64,000 nt of DNA from Liolophura sinensis (GCF_032854445.1 NC_088295.1:66075249-66139248), one strand, 5' to 3'; shown: positions 45,328 to 58,499, counted from the first letter of the stretch. Notes: generated by a model not told the origin, from the sequence alone. Translations and numbers: made by a program.

Positions 45328-46489
45328 AGGGGCTGAGGCAGTGAAAGTAGTATTAGGCGAGGGCCAAGGGATATAAAGCTCTCGAGACGCAATTTAGACG
45401 ATCTCTGAGGCAATGGATGTAGTATCCAGAAGAGCCTATCAGCCCATTAACCATTCTTATTCAAACCGCTCCGCCAATGTCATTTGGTTTATAGAGAAAA
45501 CACTATTTTCGGTGTCGGGGGGAGGGGGGCAACACCCACCTGGTTTCGCCGCTAGTAAATGAATGAATAAAAACAAAGCAAAGTGCAGCGCTATCAAGAA
45601 AAATCCTATTTAAATTCAGTGGGAGACTCGAAGACGGGCTACACGAAAGGTCCGAAAGACAGAGGAACGCATCGTTTTCTTCTGTGACTTTACAGTATGT
45701 GTGTGTACTTCACATGTGTTTTATGAGCGCGCTCACACCGAACATTTTGACGTAATAAAGGAAAGAACCAATTAGTTTATAGCTTTGGACCGTCTTGATA
45801 CACGCGGGAAGGAGTTTTATGAGTTCCCCATCGACACATGTACATGTTCAAACAATCTCTGTTGGGTATAGGCCAATGTCATAAAGCCTACTACAAAAAG
45901 CCTACCCTTACGTGAGAATCTTAGAGCTACAGGCTATATCTTTATCACGTGGACCTAGATCTTTACGTTCATGCACATATGTTCGCACACAACGTTACCA
46001 GAGGCAGCAGACTAGGCTACATATAAAGTAACACACTTAGTCTATACTTAGTATCCTGGCATTATTTTAATATTGTATATAGACTGTAACGATGAAAATT
46101 CACAGCATGTTAAGTAAATCTATACCAGTAACCAGAGGTAGGGTAAAACGTGGCTATTTTAATTCTATATGCATGAACATTCGGAACGAAACCCTCACAA
46201 GTAAACTCAGAAGAGTTTGGCGGTAAAAGGTCATTGTTAAGATATGCCCAACAAGCTTAGATAAGTGTACCGCTCAACTGGATTCCAACATGAAAGATAT
46301 TGCTTCTTTTTTTTTGAACGATTGTGCGTAAATAATTCATTAGGCCATGTACAGTTGGAATGGTTGGAAATACGTGTGCATGTAGGCTGCATCTGTACAT
46401 TACAGGGTTATATGTAAGGCGACTATCCTATAAAACACTGGGTAGGCTACATGTTGATGGGGCTCAATCAAACTTCTTTGTTTTACTGG
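45328..46489. other. Upstream flank, no supported gene
   Basis: Contains the second G-rich block at about 45518-45531 and otherwise AT-rich sequence with no supportable exon. Part of it is probably promoter-proximal DNA of the MTCH2-like gene. Confidence 0.4.
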
Positions 46490-47090
46490 ATTTATATAGC
46501 CTACTCAAGAATATTTCACTTATACGACGACGGAGAGCATCATGATGAGAGCAAACGGGGCACACGAACCCACGACCATCCTAGCGATATAAACGGCGAT
46601 ATATACAGTACGACCGGAGATGAAGCCACCATGAGCGTCACTCGAACTCACAACGAGTGATTAGCGAGAGTGAGTGAGTGCTTGGGGTTTAACGTCGCAC
46701 TCAACAATTTTTCAGTCATATGACGACGAAGGAATCATTAGGGTGCATGTATGTGTAATGTGCTTCCTTGTTGCAGGACGGATTTCCACCGCTCTTTTAT
46801 TTAGTGCTGCTTCACTGAGACAACTTACCAAAGGCAAGTAAGCCGCCCCCGCCCGAGCCATTATACTGATACGGGTCAACCAGTCGTTGCACTATCCCAT
46901 TCATGCTGAACGCCAAGCGAGGAAGTTACAACTTCCTCTTTTAAAGTCTTAGGTGTGACTCGATCAAGGATTGATCCTGGATCTACCGGTCCCGAAGCGG
47001 ACGCCCTACCAACTGTGCTATCCGGGCCGGTCAATTAGTGAGAGTGTCATTGTGCTGAGCTAGCACGCTCAGCACAAGGTCACGGTGGCC
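46490..47090 (-). mobile_element. SINE interrupted by a second SINE
   Basis: On the plus strand the left part reads 'ctactcaagaatatttcact', 'tatacgacgacggagagcat', 'catgatgagagcaaacgggg' and 'cacgaacccacgaccatcct', then an inverted B-box 'ctcgaactca' at about 46641. The tRNA-like head is broken at 46672 and resumes at 47034 ('attagtgagagtg...cacggtggccgcggc'). The break is filled by another SINE. Confidence 0.75.
46673..47033 (-). mobile_element. Complete tRNA-derived SINE, inserted element
   Basis: On the minus strand it opens with 'ccggcccggatagcacagtt' and 'ggtagggcgtccgcttcggg', a good tRNA-like A-box region, followed by a B-box-like 'gatccaggatcaatcc'. The body is long and ends in the 'TTTTTCAGTCATATGACGACG' type core (inverted here) and 'gagtgagtgagtg'. 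It is flanked by a 13-bp duplication (46660-46672 and 47034-47046, 12 of 13 identical). Confidence 0.85.
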
Positions 47091-47534
47091 GCGGCTTATC
47101 TCGAGTAACTTACATCCGAAGACGTGTCCTAGTCGCCTATAGCTACATATGTGATATGCGCATACGTGTTATTAGACCGATCATAACATCACAACTCATG
47201 CTGTGCAAGCACGTGTCAACTTGAATTATACATTATTCATATGGACGTAACATAAATGGAATAAATGTGTAAATTTGCTCATACAATTTTTGCACACTGT
47301 ACGAACGTGAATGTTGTAATGCATGTTCATATATATACTAATATATATTATCTCGACTTTGACTATGTACGTAGGCCTACAGTGCTGACATGTGCTTGAA
47401 GTCTCATGTTAATAGGCCTATATACTCGCCGGAGCCACTATCTTCTACTTGTAAACACGTGCTGGTACACGAATGCATGCGTAACCTATTGTTTCAGACT
47501 ATTCTGTTAAATCGTATACGTAGGCTGCCAGCAA
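47091..47534. other. Intergenic, no supported gene
   Basis: Nothing beyond AT-rich sequence was seen. Confidence 0.4.
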
Positions 47535-47640
47535 CTACTAGCTGCTGGTCATGGGTCTCCCCAGGGTTCTCACGATATTGTTGGCCGTGAAATATTGTTG
47601 AGTACGACGTAAGGCACCAATCAAATGAAGTCAAATAAAT
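47535..47640 (+). mobile_element. SINE 3' fragment
   Basis: The sequence 'ctgctggtcatgggtctccc', 'cagggttctcacgatattgt', 'tggccgtgaaatattgttga', 'gtacgacgtaaggcaccaat' and 'caaataaat' is the plus-orientation 3' module of the SINE family seen at 23830-24080. Confidence 0.75.
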
Positions 47641-50568
47641 ATTCTGTTAAATATAGCACACCTGTTCCATGAATTCAACATAACGTTGGACTGTATTATG
47701 TTGAATATGGCAAAGTTTTATGTTATAATGACAGAATACAATCTAGAATCATCAAGAAAACAGATCCTCTGTTAAATCTTACTGATTTTTTAATGAACCC
47801 AACTGTCCATCAATCAATCAGTCCTTCGGTCGTTGAATCAATCAATCATTCAACCCACCAAGCCAGCAATCAAGAAATCAACCTATGGTTAGCAATTAAT
47901 GAAGCAATCAATCAGACCGTGATCATAAAGCCAGCGACCTTTGGTGACTCCCACATATGGCATATATGTCATATTGACTGATAACTTTATGCAAGACCAC
48001 ACAAAAGAGCACCAATATATTAGTACCAATGTTTAGAGGACAACCGAGGCAGGGGAATCTAGATCATCCCCTTCCAGGGGATGGAAATGAACCTACGCCT
48101 CATGGGACGTAGAGATTGAAAGTCAAACGTCTTGAGCGGCTTGCCACGGCCCGTTTCCTGTAAGCCTTTATAAAAATGGCAAGGAGATTTGTCTCCAATT
48201 TATGCGAAGACGGCGTAAAATAAATAAATATTTCACTTATGTGCGAAGAATAACAATGAACCTCGGAACTGCATTTGCAATGGGTCAAAGTATCAACAAA
48301 TATAAAATTAAGGCTGATATATTTGTGTTGATATTCGGTTTCCTCTCTGTATGCTTCTTTGTCTTAAAATTGTGTTTTGGCTCTTTAGTAACTTTCCATA
48401 TATAGACCCATATATAATCACATGTACATAACATTGGCTAAAGATTGTATAGTTCCTTTCAGCAGGCGTACGTCTAAAAAAGCTTTAAACCTGTTGATCA
48501 AATTCTAGATATGTATAAATATTAAAGTATAATTTGTGCAAAAATAAAAATCTGCTTTTTCTGAGATCACAGTTCCTGTAGCCAATGCATGGCTCGGCCT
48601 ATATTTTTACATGTGTATTTTATTAAGCCATATAATGTTGCACCGCGCTATGTTGGCCTGTATCGGCCTACATATTGATGTAAGTTGTTTACTGCCAGGA
48701 GACAAGCTCTGTCGGGAAAAATGTGTAGAAAAACAAGAGCTATGTAGTGCCTAATAAAATAAACTGTTTTTTAATGTATTAGATTAGGAATGCTGAATAG
48801 TCCGCTTGAGGGAACTTTGAGTCGTCAGGCAGCAAACATTAGCCTATATATAGAACAAGTTGCCGGATTTAAAGTCATTTAAAAGAAAACAAGCAGCAGT
48901 GTTTCGTCATATGTTATTCGGGTAAAACGGTAGGTTCGTGTAAACACGTCCATCAGATGCTTGTATGGTGCGAGCCCATATGTAAATAAATACCAAAATG
49001 TGACAAGAGACATTTGGACGTTTTCAGTTTTTGTGACTGTATATACGGGGCGTGCGTATATCTGACCGTCTTTCACAAGATGCTATCCGTCTTCACAGAA
49101 GCCAAAAGGTAAGACTATAAATAATATTCCACGTCATTTATCTGTATATGTGAGTGTTAGTGATGTTTGGTCTATTTTAAATGACATGATAATGGAGATC
49201 ACCTGTGTCTGCAGGCCCTATTGTGCATATATAGAGACATAGGCACTGCACTAATGGAGATTCGTGAGGATAATATCTTTAACATATATATAGAGAAATA
49301 TAAAAGAATAACTCATGCAAAACGTGTGTATACGTAGGCCGATGTGGAAGTGCAACATATTTATAGGGTTATACTGAATAGTCATCTTGACATTTGACGA
49401 TCTGACCATTTTAAGTTTGTATTTCTGACCTACTTACACAGAGAGTTGTATATAGGGTAAAAATGATTAATATCGACTTCACGCTACGCAGGGGCAGTAT
49501 TTCGTCTGTGTATAATAGTAAACATGGTAACTTTGTTGTAATCCATGTGGTCTATAGCAAGTCTGCTTGTATATAGGGCAATTGTTTATTTAACGTATAT
49601 ACATTGCCTACGTCGTTGTGCTGAGATTTGCACGGATATATCTGCAGACACCAGAGTGGATACTTTTTATACCACATTTGTGCACGAGGTCGCGATGGTG
49701 CGAAATCCTGGTAAACAGTAAATGTGTGCTTTATGACTTTTCGTACTTAATTAATAAAATATTTCCTGCAGTGTTATTATACGAACGCAGTTGTCTGCAT
49801 ATACAAGACCAACCTGGTTTTGTGATTGAATATAATTAAATACACGAATAACTCTGTATATCAGATATGATTGTAATTTTCTGTCTTTGATTCAAAATGA
49901 AAACCACCAAGACTGTTTTATCATATCTAGACGCTCTTTTCCACAACTCCATACACACAAAACCGACCGCTGTAGCAATACTTGCAAAATATAATCACTT
50001 ATCTGTTGAGTATAATTGGCGTTATAGTCAACGATGAAACAAATAAACAAATAACTCGCCCATGCGTTAAAGGAACCGTCTAATAAGCGACGTTATTACA
50101 ATATTAGCCCAGGAGTGTAATCTCAAGTCAGAAAAACATGGTGCTTGTTAACAGGCAGTTTACTTCAGTAATCCACGCAAACGTTGTGATTTAGAAAGGA
50201 AGCATGAATCAGTTTGCAGGCGCACGTGGAAATGATGTATATATGGTGCGGTAAACCCTTTTATACCTCTTTTGAGATGGATGAAGAAGGTCAATAAATC
50301 ACTTGAATGCCAGTAAAACTGCATCAGTAAGCTGTGTTAAATCTTGAGGGCAATGCCCCACGCGAGCTCCAATTAGCATTGGTCAATCCACACTCCATGG
50401 GTGTATAAGACGAGGGAATCAGCTGAAAAACATGTGTACGTTGATGGAAATTTGAACAGAAGCATAAAAAATAGAGCAAAAGAGAGAAGAAAAAAACAAC
50501 AGAAATACAATTAAAAAATTGTACGTGAAAAATGTGTGATGTGCAGTTTGCGTACCAAATGTATGTAT
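47641..50568. other. Intergenic, no supported gene
   Basis: A Ser/Ile/Asn-rich frame at 47793-47981 arises from 'aatcaatca' repeats. Many short TATA-rich blocks are present. No exon could be supported. Confidence 0.4.
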
Positions 50569-50672
50569 AGCTGACGTACCAGATGTGACGTGCTGCTGAC
50601 GAATAAAATGTGACGTACAGGTGCATGACGCAGGAACTTGACGTACATTGATATAGCAAATATGACGCACAT
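50569..50672. repeat. Cluster of TGACG motifs
   Basis: Seven TGACG words occur within about 100 bp (at gcTGACGtacc, tgTGACGtgc, gcTGACGaat, tgTGACGtac, caTGACGcag, ctTGACGtac, atTGACGcac-like). Four of them are followed by T to give TGACGT, the CREB/ATF half palindrome. Spacing is roughly 10-20 bp. It may be a degenerate tandem repeat, a regulatory cluster, or both. The minus-strand frames 50324-50759 overlap it in three registers. Confidence 0.6.
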
Positions 50673-50774
50673 TTTTGCACACCATATCGCTGGAAGACAA
50701 GATGCCTTCAGTGAATGACTGCGGAAATACTCACATACATGGGGACGTATTGTCCTCAAGGTCTCTCAAGCAGT

Positions 50775-50880
50775 GAGAGCGGGTTAGTCTACAAATTCCC
50801 TGTCCAAGGCCGGGTTTGAACCCGCACCTAATAAATCATTAAGACTGAAAGGCAAGCACCAGGATCAGCTCCCTTTTATA
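50775..50880 (-). mobile_element. tRNA-like SINE head
   Basis: On the minus strand it contains 'tgcgggttcaaacccggcct', a perfect B-box, after 'tgcttgcctttcagtctt'. It shares ordered blocks with 18575-18690. It could alternatively be a decayed tRNA pseudogene. Confidence 0.55.
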
Positions 50881-52184
50881 CGTTCTATCACATTTATTTC
50901 ACCCCCTCTCAGTCATCCAATCAGAGTGGTATAACGCACCTTGATATCCAAAATCGTCCATTTCATATGAGAGAATCCCTCCACTTTTCAGTGCAATGCC
51001 CGATCCCCAGGTGTACGTTTACTTTTAAATCCTCTAAAAGGTTTCGTCTGCATCTGTTTTATGATACTCATTACAAACGCTGTAGCAGATCTCTGGCTAC
51101 TTTGCCGCAGTTACCACCTACTCTGACACTTTTATAAACTTAACTGCGTAAATAAACCTCACATATTATGGTCTAAGATACCTAATAACCCTGCGTGCCA
51201 AAGCACAATGATTGCTGTAATGGACGCTTCGCCCTCTCTAAAGAGGGATACTGGTTTTATATTTCCCCAGGAACTGTTAAGAAGTCGTGTGCCTAAGTAA
51301 ACTAAATAGCTATACTCCGAATGTCAGAGCTTCTTGCGATTTTTGATGGCATCCAATTTACTGAATTGGTGCTGCACGAGTACGGTACTTATTTTGATGG
51401 CTAAAATACAAGCAGTTAAACTGAAGCAGTGAAAATATAAGGGTTACGATGAATATGGAAAATATTTAATCAGCTGTGTCTTGGCACTCCTCCGTTATAT
51501 ACGACCGAAAGAGTGTTACTTTAAAGTGTTATATAGAAGTAGGGGTTTTATTGTCAAGGACTGATTATTCCCCTATACGTCTTATACCGGAGAGGACTGT
51601 GGAATTACCTGTCGTCTGTCAGTCCCCCAGTCCGCCAAGAATCATTTTTTCGGACATTTTTTCAAAACGGCTCATGGTATTGAATTGAAACCAGGTTCAT
51701 GGATTCAGCCTGATGATTTACACATCCCAGAACAGATCAACAATTATAATTAGTGCCGTTTTTGTTCTGTTGTGGACTTTCACGTATAGCTTTTACCCAG
51801 ACGGCACAAACCGATAGATAACATGTTTTGGGAAAGCAGTTTCAAAATGTGACGAATCTGTAAAGCAAGATTCAAGATGTTTTACACTTTTCCTGCGGGT
51901 ATCCTTGTATCTGCCTGAGACGCCTTGGACAAATAATTCTCCACAGTTTTTTGGGTTTTTTTTCACAAAATACGACATCATTCACTCCATTTTTTTGGGG
52001 GTATCTGAAGCAACCAAAACGACAGATGCTGTACTGTTAAGATGAATTTCTTTAAGAACGATACCGTAAAGATAATTTGTAAAACAACTGGAAAGCATAT
52101 CAATTAAAATGCCTTTCCTAGATCTTCCTCTTTTACTCTCGCCTGCAGCATAGGTTATTAGTGAAGGCAAACATAGCGAAAGCA
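50881..52184. other. Intergenic, no supported gene
   Basis: No supported exon. A short hairpin ('ccctctctaaagaggg') lies at about 51232-51247. Confidence 0.4.
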
Positions 52185-52262
52185 TCGAATGAATGAATGA
52201 ATGATTATGGTTTAACGCCACATCAGCAATATTTCAGCCATATCGTGGTGAGAGCAAGGTGA
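52185..52262 (-). mobile_element. SINE 3' fragment
   Basis: The sequence 'gaatgaatgaatgattatgg', 'tttaacgccacatcagcaat' and 'atttcagccatatcgtggtg' matches the 3' end of a SINE family common in gastropods. Only about 75 bp is recognisable. Confidence 0.65.
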
Positions 52263-55200
52263 AAACACGAGGCGGTTGAGGTTTTCGATGTGGTGGTGAG
52301 AACATCAAAAGCGAAAGCATCGACTAGTATACATTCAAGTGCATACCCTCTCTTGTTGTTTTCTTGTTTCATGTATATATGCAGACTGCTATTAAAGCAG
52401 TAGGAAATGAATGTATTAGTTGTTCTTCACACATTCAAGATCATCTGTACCACCACGATTAGACTAAGTTTTAAGGGAGAGGTCTCAACTACAGTCTGGA
52501 ATGCTAAATGTTTGTAAAATTAATCGTGGTGACAAAATAAGCGACTAAGCGAACTTTATTGTCCCTGTTGATTTCACGTGTACGTATATACATAGATATA
52601 GAATACGTATTGCTACATTGGATTAAGCTACATTTGATTAGTATACAAAGATTATATACAGCCCAGGATATATAACAATAAGGTACCATACTCCGTCCAG
52701 AAGAGACCGCAATGGTTGCCTCTAAAGCTAGATATCCAGATTCAGTCCTAACCCCAGTCATTCCTAAAATTTTTAAATTGGCCATCTTCATAAAGGTAAA
52801 TTTGGATTAACAATCAGCGTAACGGTCTATCGACTGAAGTACAGAACAGCCTAGGTATCTTCAACAGGTGCTTTTCAGAGAATACATAAATGAACTGAAC
52901 GCCACATGGGCACTACAACAGCCAAGTCATTACAAGGGTATGTGGTAGAAACAGGAAGCGAAATAGGGTTGATGCTTGGAAATTTTAAGCTCAAGGCAGA
53001 CAAAAAAAGAGGCAAGCACTGATGGTAAGAGAATTATTCACGCTGGTACATGTAATAGGAAAGGTATATGTGTGGTGAACATATTTGGTATTACATACAT
53101 ATACATCCTATGTACACCTTCATGCATCCATTAGGTAAAGCGGCAAGCATAACCCGATAGGTATTCTGAAAACATTTGCACATGTATAGATGAAAAGCAA
53201 TCATATAATGTACATTTACACGCAGTTTGCTTCGAGGCATTTCTTAGTAAAGCCGATCTCTATCCACAAAACTACAATTTTTCAGTATTTTCGAAACGTC
53301 TGGATAAGGTTTATTTAGGAATCCAGTGGTCGTAATTGCTTAAAATCCTAGAAAATATAAATCTTTAAAAACTATGATATAATGCAATTTCCATTTTAAC
53401 TATGCAGTTTATGTTATCGGTTATGTTTATGCTATTTAGTGATATAGACCCATTTTCACCTGTAATATTTAAAACATGTTTTACATATGGTCAAAAGATT
53501 GCGAAAGCAGGCAGCGGTTTCCTTGTAGTATACATGGATAATCTATGTATAAAGTACAATTAGCGAGGTCGACTCATGGATGTAAATGGGGAACAGTTGG
53601 CGAGTCGCCATTACTCCTGATAGGTTTACCCCCGATTTCCCCTGTCACTGATAAGTCTTTGATCATCAACGTGTGCACGACAACTAAAGTCCCTTTAAAT
53701 CCTGACAAAATTACGGGATTTCAGCATCCTAGAATAGGCTTGACTATAGTTGTGGCGTTCTTGTTGAGATAGCGACTTCAGTACTTCACGTGCATACTCC
53801 TTACAGCGCTTTACGCTTCGTCTACATCTCTGCCACCACTAGAAACGCTTGGCCTGTGGAGTCTGTGCGATGAACGTGGGCTTGTTTAAGCTTAGCCTCG
53901 TTCACAACTATTCAGTCAGCATTCATCCATAAACAATTTTCAGGTGTTGGTTAGAATCATGCTGCACACAGGCTAGTTCACATAAAGAGAACGCATGTGT
54001 ATACAGTATCAGTAGAAACAATGATTGAGACAGAGTTTTTATGTTTTGTAACAGCACATCCTGCCCGATGATGAGACGTTGGTCAAGATTTCTGAACAAA
54101 ATTTGCTAATGTTGGCAGTGATGTAAAGCGAACGTTGAGAGCGGGGCATGCGCTGTGAGGAGTATGTTTTACCCAACCACACTGTTTTCTCGTGCATATG
54201 GGTGTAAACGGTGAAACGTGGCGCCTTGCGCTTAATACACTATCATTTATTCAATATCCCCTACAAATGACGCACTGTTTTTTTCTGTCATCATGAGTAT
54301 CCCTCGATCTGTAACATATGCTGACACAATTTTTTATTTCTCTGAATTTGAAGCATTCTAATCAAAATACGGGGTTTATGGGATTGCCAATTCTCACGAC
54401 CAAAAAGACGCGACAAATCTCATCACGGCCACGAAAGCAGTAGAGATCTTGCGATTCCTCGATCTACAACCGGAAATTAGGTGCAACTGATGGTCAGTAA
54501 CAGAGCAATAGAGACAATAGCATAGCACATTATTACTGTGTAAATCTATACACGCAGTGAAATAGAATATCGATTAGCTATCGACAAGAACTAGTGTTCA
54601 GAAGAGAGAGGACCGAATATAATCAATAAGTTAGAGTTCTAGCTGTCGCTTACTCTTCAAACCATTGCCATTAGCGTGACCACTTGTTCGGAACCTGTCA
54701 GCGACGTGAATTGTGCACTTGTGGCAGAGGTTGCTCCACGTAGGAGCCATGCGTGGAGTATGGAATTCCGTCTGAGCGTTAATTACTGTTTGTCTTGACA
54801 TTACACTCTTTCTTCTTATACGGTAAAATTAAAGGGGCTGACGAAGTGGCCTGTCTATGTGGTAATCAGTTATGGGCCGCATAGGAATGCTAAGAATGTT
54901 TGCCAGCGGTCCGTTCTATGGGCATAGTACAGTTTACCCTAAGTGTCATCCAGGTCGGAAATAGGTGAAAAAAATTGAAAATCTTCAAAGAGACCAAAGG
55001 GTAAGTATGCGTTAGTGAAATGACTTTTCAAAACTAGCCCAAAATTGCCTTTAGAATTTTTCCTGACTGTAAATGAATTGCAGTTAATTCCGTTAAGGGA
55101 TTTATAGACCATATTGATAAAATTGGATGCCAATTATGTACACTTGGGTTAATTCTAGTGCAATGCCTTCTCATGCTGGCATAAAATGAGCTGTCGAGCT

Positions 55201-56649
55201 AATTCAGCTCTGAATTTTCGACGCCACTGATGTGCGTATAATGCCGTTGCCAAGTGCCTATAGAAGAATACAAACATTTGAATACATTTGATAAAAACAA
55301 ATGCATAATAATAAATGCACGTGTAGATAGTTATTTTGGTTATAGTTTACAGGTGTCTTTAATCCGCTGATGATTACTTCATTTTGTGCTTTCTTTATTG
55401 TAATAATTTTAAAGACACATACATAGAGCAATGTCTGAAATTGACTGAAATGTGTTCCGACCACTATGGCTATTGACCGATGTGTTCCGGGACGCGCGCG
55501 TTAGTAAGCTCTCTCACTAATGCGGTTGCCGGCTTCTGTCAGTGGATTTGTCAGATCTATATATCTAAGAGGTGCGGTAGTTTCCGTCGATTTCCTACAA
55601 AGCCTACAACTGTCGCATAATTGAAATACATGTAACCTTAAGTACGACCAATCAAACAGCTATACAAAAAATATAAAAAATAAATATTAAATTTTAGAAA
55701 CAAGACTTTATTAAACGAAAGTTCTGTGTGGCAGAGGGATGCGGTCGATTCCTCACTTTAACATGGAATTCTTTCAGTTCTAGAGATGAATAAGTGTAAA
55801 TACAAATTGCGCATGACGTGCAGGGAGGAATTTTAACAACAGATCGACGGGGGAAAAACAAATAGTTAGGGAAGAATGGAGGAGATCGTGCATGATCCAG
55901 CTATCTGTATCTCCCTCTTAGACCGCTTTGTGTTGCATTCCGGTCAGGAGTAAAAGCTATTGAGAAGAGTCTTAAGCCGAAAGAGAACTGGGTGCATGTA
56001 AAGAAGTCCGGGTTAACCTGTTGACATGGTTGTGATAGGCTTACCTGCAAAAAATCAGGCGCGAGGTCATTTAAAAACAAACAGCGTTCGGTAGCTTATC
56101 AGGAAGCTCTTGGCTGTTGTATGTTCGCTGAGGCAGGGTGTCTCTTAGGTCGTACTTCTCCACGGCTTCCTTTCTCTTGACCCGAGTGCTTTGTAAAATG
56201 TATAATAGGAAGACATTCCTAACTTCCGCATTGGTAGCCAACTGCCGTAGGCAGAAAAACAAAGACCAGCTGGTCTGAGTTCCATTCTGTGGGTGTCTGT
56301 GGGCCGAATGGCCCGGTGACTGACCTGGGCTTTAAGGTTAGTCTTTGGGCTGCAGATCGAATGTTGAAAGATGAAGCCTACTCCCTGACGCCTACATGTA
56401 GCTAAAATACAGACGCAGAGATAAGGGGTTTATGCTTATACAGGACTAACGGTTGGAGATCATTTACATGTACCGTTAAACGTTTATTGGTTTATTGCAT
56501 GTACTCATGTGATTGTTGTACTGGGACCAGTAGCATATAGCTACTTAGTATACAGATTCCTTCACCAAGGCTGTGTGTTAGTGGTAAGTGGATGAGCAAT
56601 AAAGCGTTAAGGCGACGAGCTTAAGGAAGCAACTGTGCCTATACCGCAC
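52263..56649. other. Intergenic, no supported gene
   Basis: Scanned on both strands. The frame 56071-56262 (minus) has a Lys/Glu/Leu-rich product of mildly protein-like appearance, but it has no recognised motif and no clear acceptor. Nothing was listed. Confidence 0.4.
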
Positions 56650-56945
56650 CAGTGAGACAGTGGAAAAGCGTGTCAAACGATGGGAAAATGCGTACGGAAA
56701 GTGTAATAACCTAACAGAAAAGCTCGTTAACCTGTGATAAGACGAACAGAAAAGTTAACCGGCCTGTGATCAGACAAACGGAGAAGTCAACGGGCCTGTG
56801 ATCAGACAAGTGGAATGGTTAACCGGCTTTTGACCAACGAGTCGGAAATCTGCACTGTCCTGTAAACAAAAAGTGCAACGACTTGATAACGGATAAATGG
56901 AAATAGTCCGTTATCAGACTAACGGAATGCTACACATGATACAAG
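56650..56945. repeat. Degenerate satellite of about 38 bp
   Basis: The phrase 'gttaaccggcctgtgatcag', then 'acaaacggaga', recurs four or more times between about 56725 and 56830. Weaker copies lie on both sides ('cgttatcagactaacggaat', 'cctgtaaacaaaaag'). Confidence 0.6.
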
Positions 56946-58470
56946 GGCCAGGATAGCGGGAACAAGGGATCATGTATACGTAACGGTGTTTTCATTTCTG
57001 TACATCATTCAGTTTGAGGTCAAGCTTAGACAAGAATAGTCTGGGACCAGGCAAACGGAAACGTTGATCATTCCACGATAACGGAACAGAAAAGGTGTGT
57101 CTGCGTTAACTTTGTAACATACACACGTAAAGAAGAAGCGCATAGTAGTAGTGGTGCCTTCCACATAATTGTATTCTAGAGTCGTTATAGTAAACAAAGA
57201 TACTATCAAACGTGGCCGTGTTGAGGAATATCCAACAGGTGATCCGAGCAATGCAAGCAAACATGATATGGATGATATGTTGATTCGATACCTACAATAT
57301 ACCCAACACAGCTCCAGACTTTCGTCTTAGTAAGGGAAGGAGGCAAAAACAGGGGACGAATATAAATGTTACGGTCATTCACACGACAAAGGAAACGTAT
57401 CTGCCATATCAATCAAAGAATCATAGGATGGTGGAGAGGCTGAGATTCGCTATACGTGATGAGAAATAACAGTAAAACTGAAACGTACATGAGATATTCA
57501 TATGACCCGGTGACCGGGAAATTAAATACGTACGTACATGTGAATATCAACTGGAGGTTGGAAATGTACGGATTTACACGCATGGCGAGTTACACGACAG
57601 CTGCATCGAGAATTCATTCAACGGTGTGAAAGTACGGTAGACAAAAACGAACACAGCGACGTAGAGAGAGGGGGACGTATTCACTTGAACACAGGCAGTT
57701 TGGAGGCAGTGTATGTATCGTTGTGCAACTCCAATGCTCTCCCGAAGCCGCGCACGTGTGAAGCATTGTTACATAGCGGTACAGCGGCTTGACTGTCGTG
57801 TTTACCCCCTAGCCACACTCCACATCATGGACGCTGGCGGTGCGTAACCCGCTGAGAACTACAGCTGGGGATTTCCGAGCGGACTTGTTAACAACGATTC
57901 TCGTTCAAGAGTGTTCACCCGAGAGGGAATGGAACTTAACAAAGCTTAGCCAAGGAGCGATCACTGCTGTGCACGATCGCAACAAGTCTTAATTGTGGGG
58001 TGACAGGGAATTACGATGCTGTATACCTGAGTCTCACTGTACGTGTTTACATGTACGTGACAATTAGAGAGAGTCTATATATGTACATATATACGTCCAT
58101 AGGCAAATTGCATTAATTTCTTCAGACCACGCGTGGTTACAATTGTAACTGGCGGACCGATTTAATTATAGATACCTCTCACTTTGTGGAAAATCGTAGC
58201 TGAAGCTGACCCAGTTATTTTTTCGGTGTCACCGTGGCGGTTTTATGTCGTGATTTGATTGATGTTGACTATACCGCTTCTCAGCGGGTCCCTTGTACTG
58301 ACTGATTGCAAACGGTAATTCTGCGTGTGTCACCTGACGAAAACAAGGCACGAGAGGCATTTATCTACGAGGAAGATCGCCACTGATGGGCGAAGTGGTC
58401 AAGTCGCGTACACCGAGACGTCGAATTTCACAAAATTTGTGGTCGTTCAAGTCTAATCAACAGTATTGAG
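56946..58470 (+). other. Possible promoter region of a gene extending right
   Basis: CpG dinucleotides and GC content rise from about 57550, unlike the AT-rich surroundings, and lead into a candidate first coding exon at 58471. A 27-codon upstream frame (58386-58469) ends in TGA two bases before that ATG. No TATA box is obvious. Assignment is tentative. Confidence 0.3.
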
Positions 58471-58499
58471 ATGTCAGTGAAGTTTTCCCAGCTGAAGAG
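58471..58499 (+). CDS. Candidate first coding exon
   Basis: ATG with G at -3 begins MSVKFSQLK and part of the next codon, then a strong donor AG|GTATGT at 58499/58500. Exon length is 29 nt (phase 2 out). No downstream exon was recognised before the window ends, so the gene cannot be named. The alternative is chance. Confidence 0.25.

Noticed and set aside
46980-47033. tRNA gene
   Set aside because: It has tRNA-like A and B boxes but is the head of a longer SINE with a body, core and flanking duplication.
50775-50880. Functional tRNA gene
   Set aside because: The B-box is perfect but no cloverleaf with a proper acceptor stem and anticodon arm could be formed by eye, and a related copy exists at 18575.
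56071-56262. 63-codon minus-strand frame with a Lys/Glu-rich product
   Set aside because: Mildly protein-like but without a family match or splice signals.
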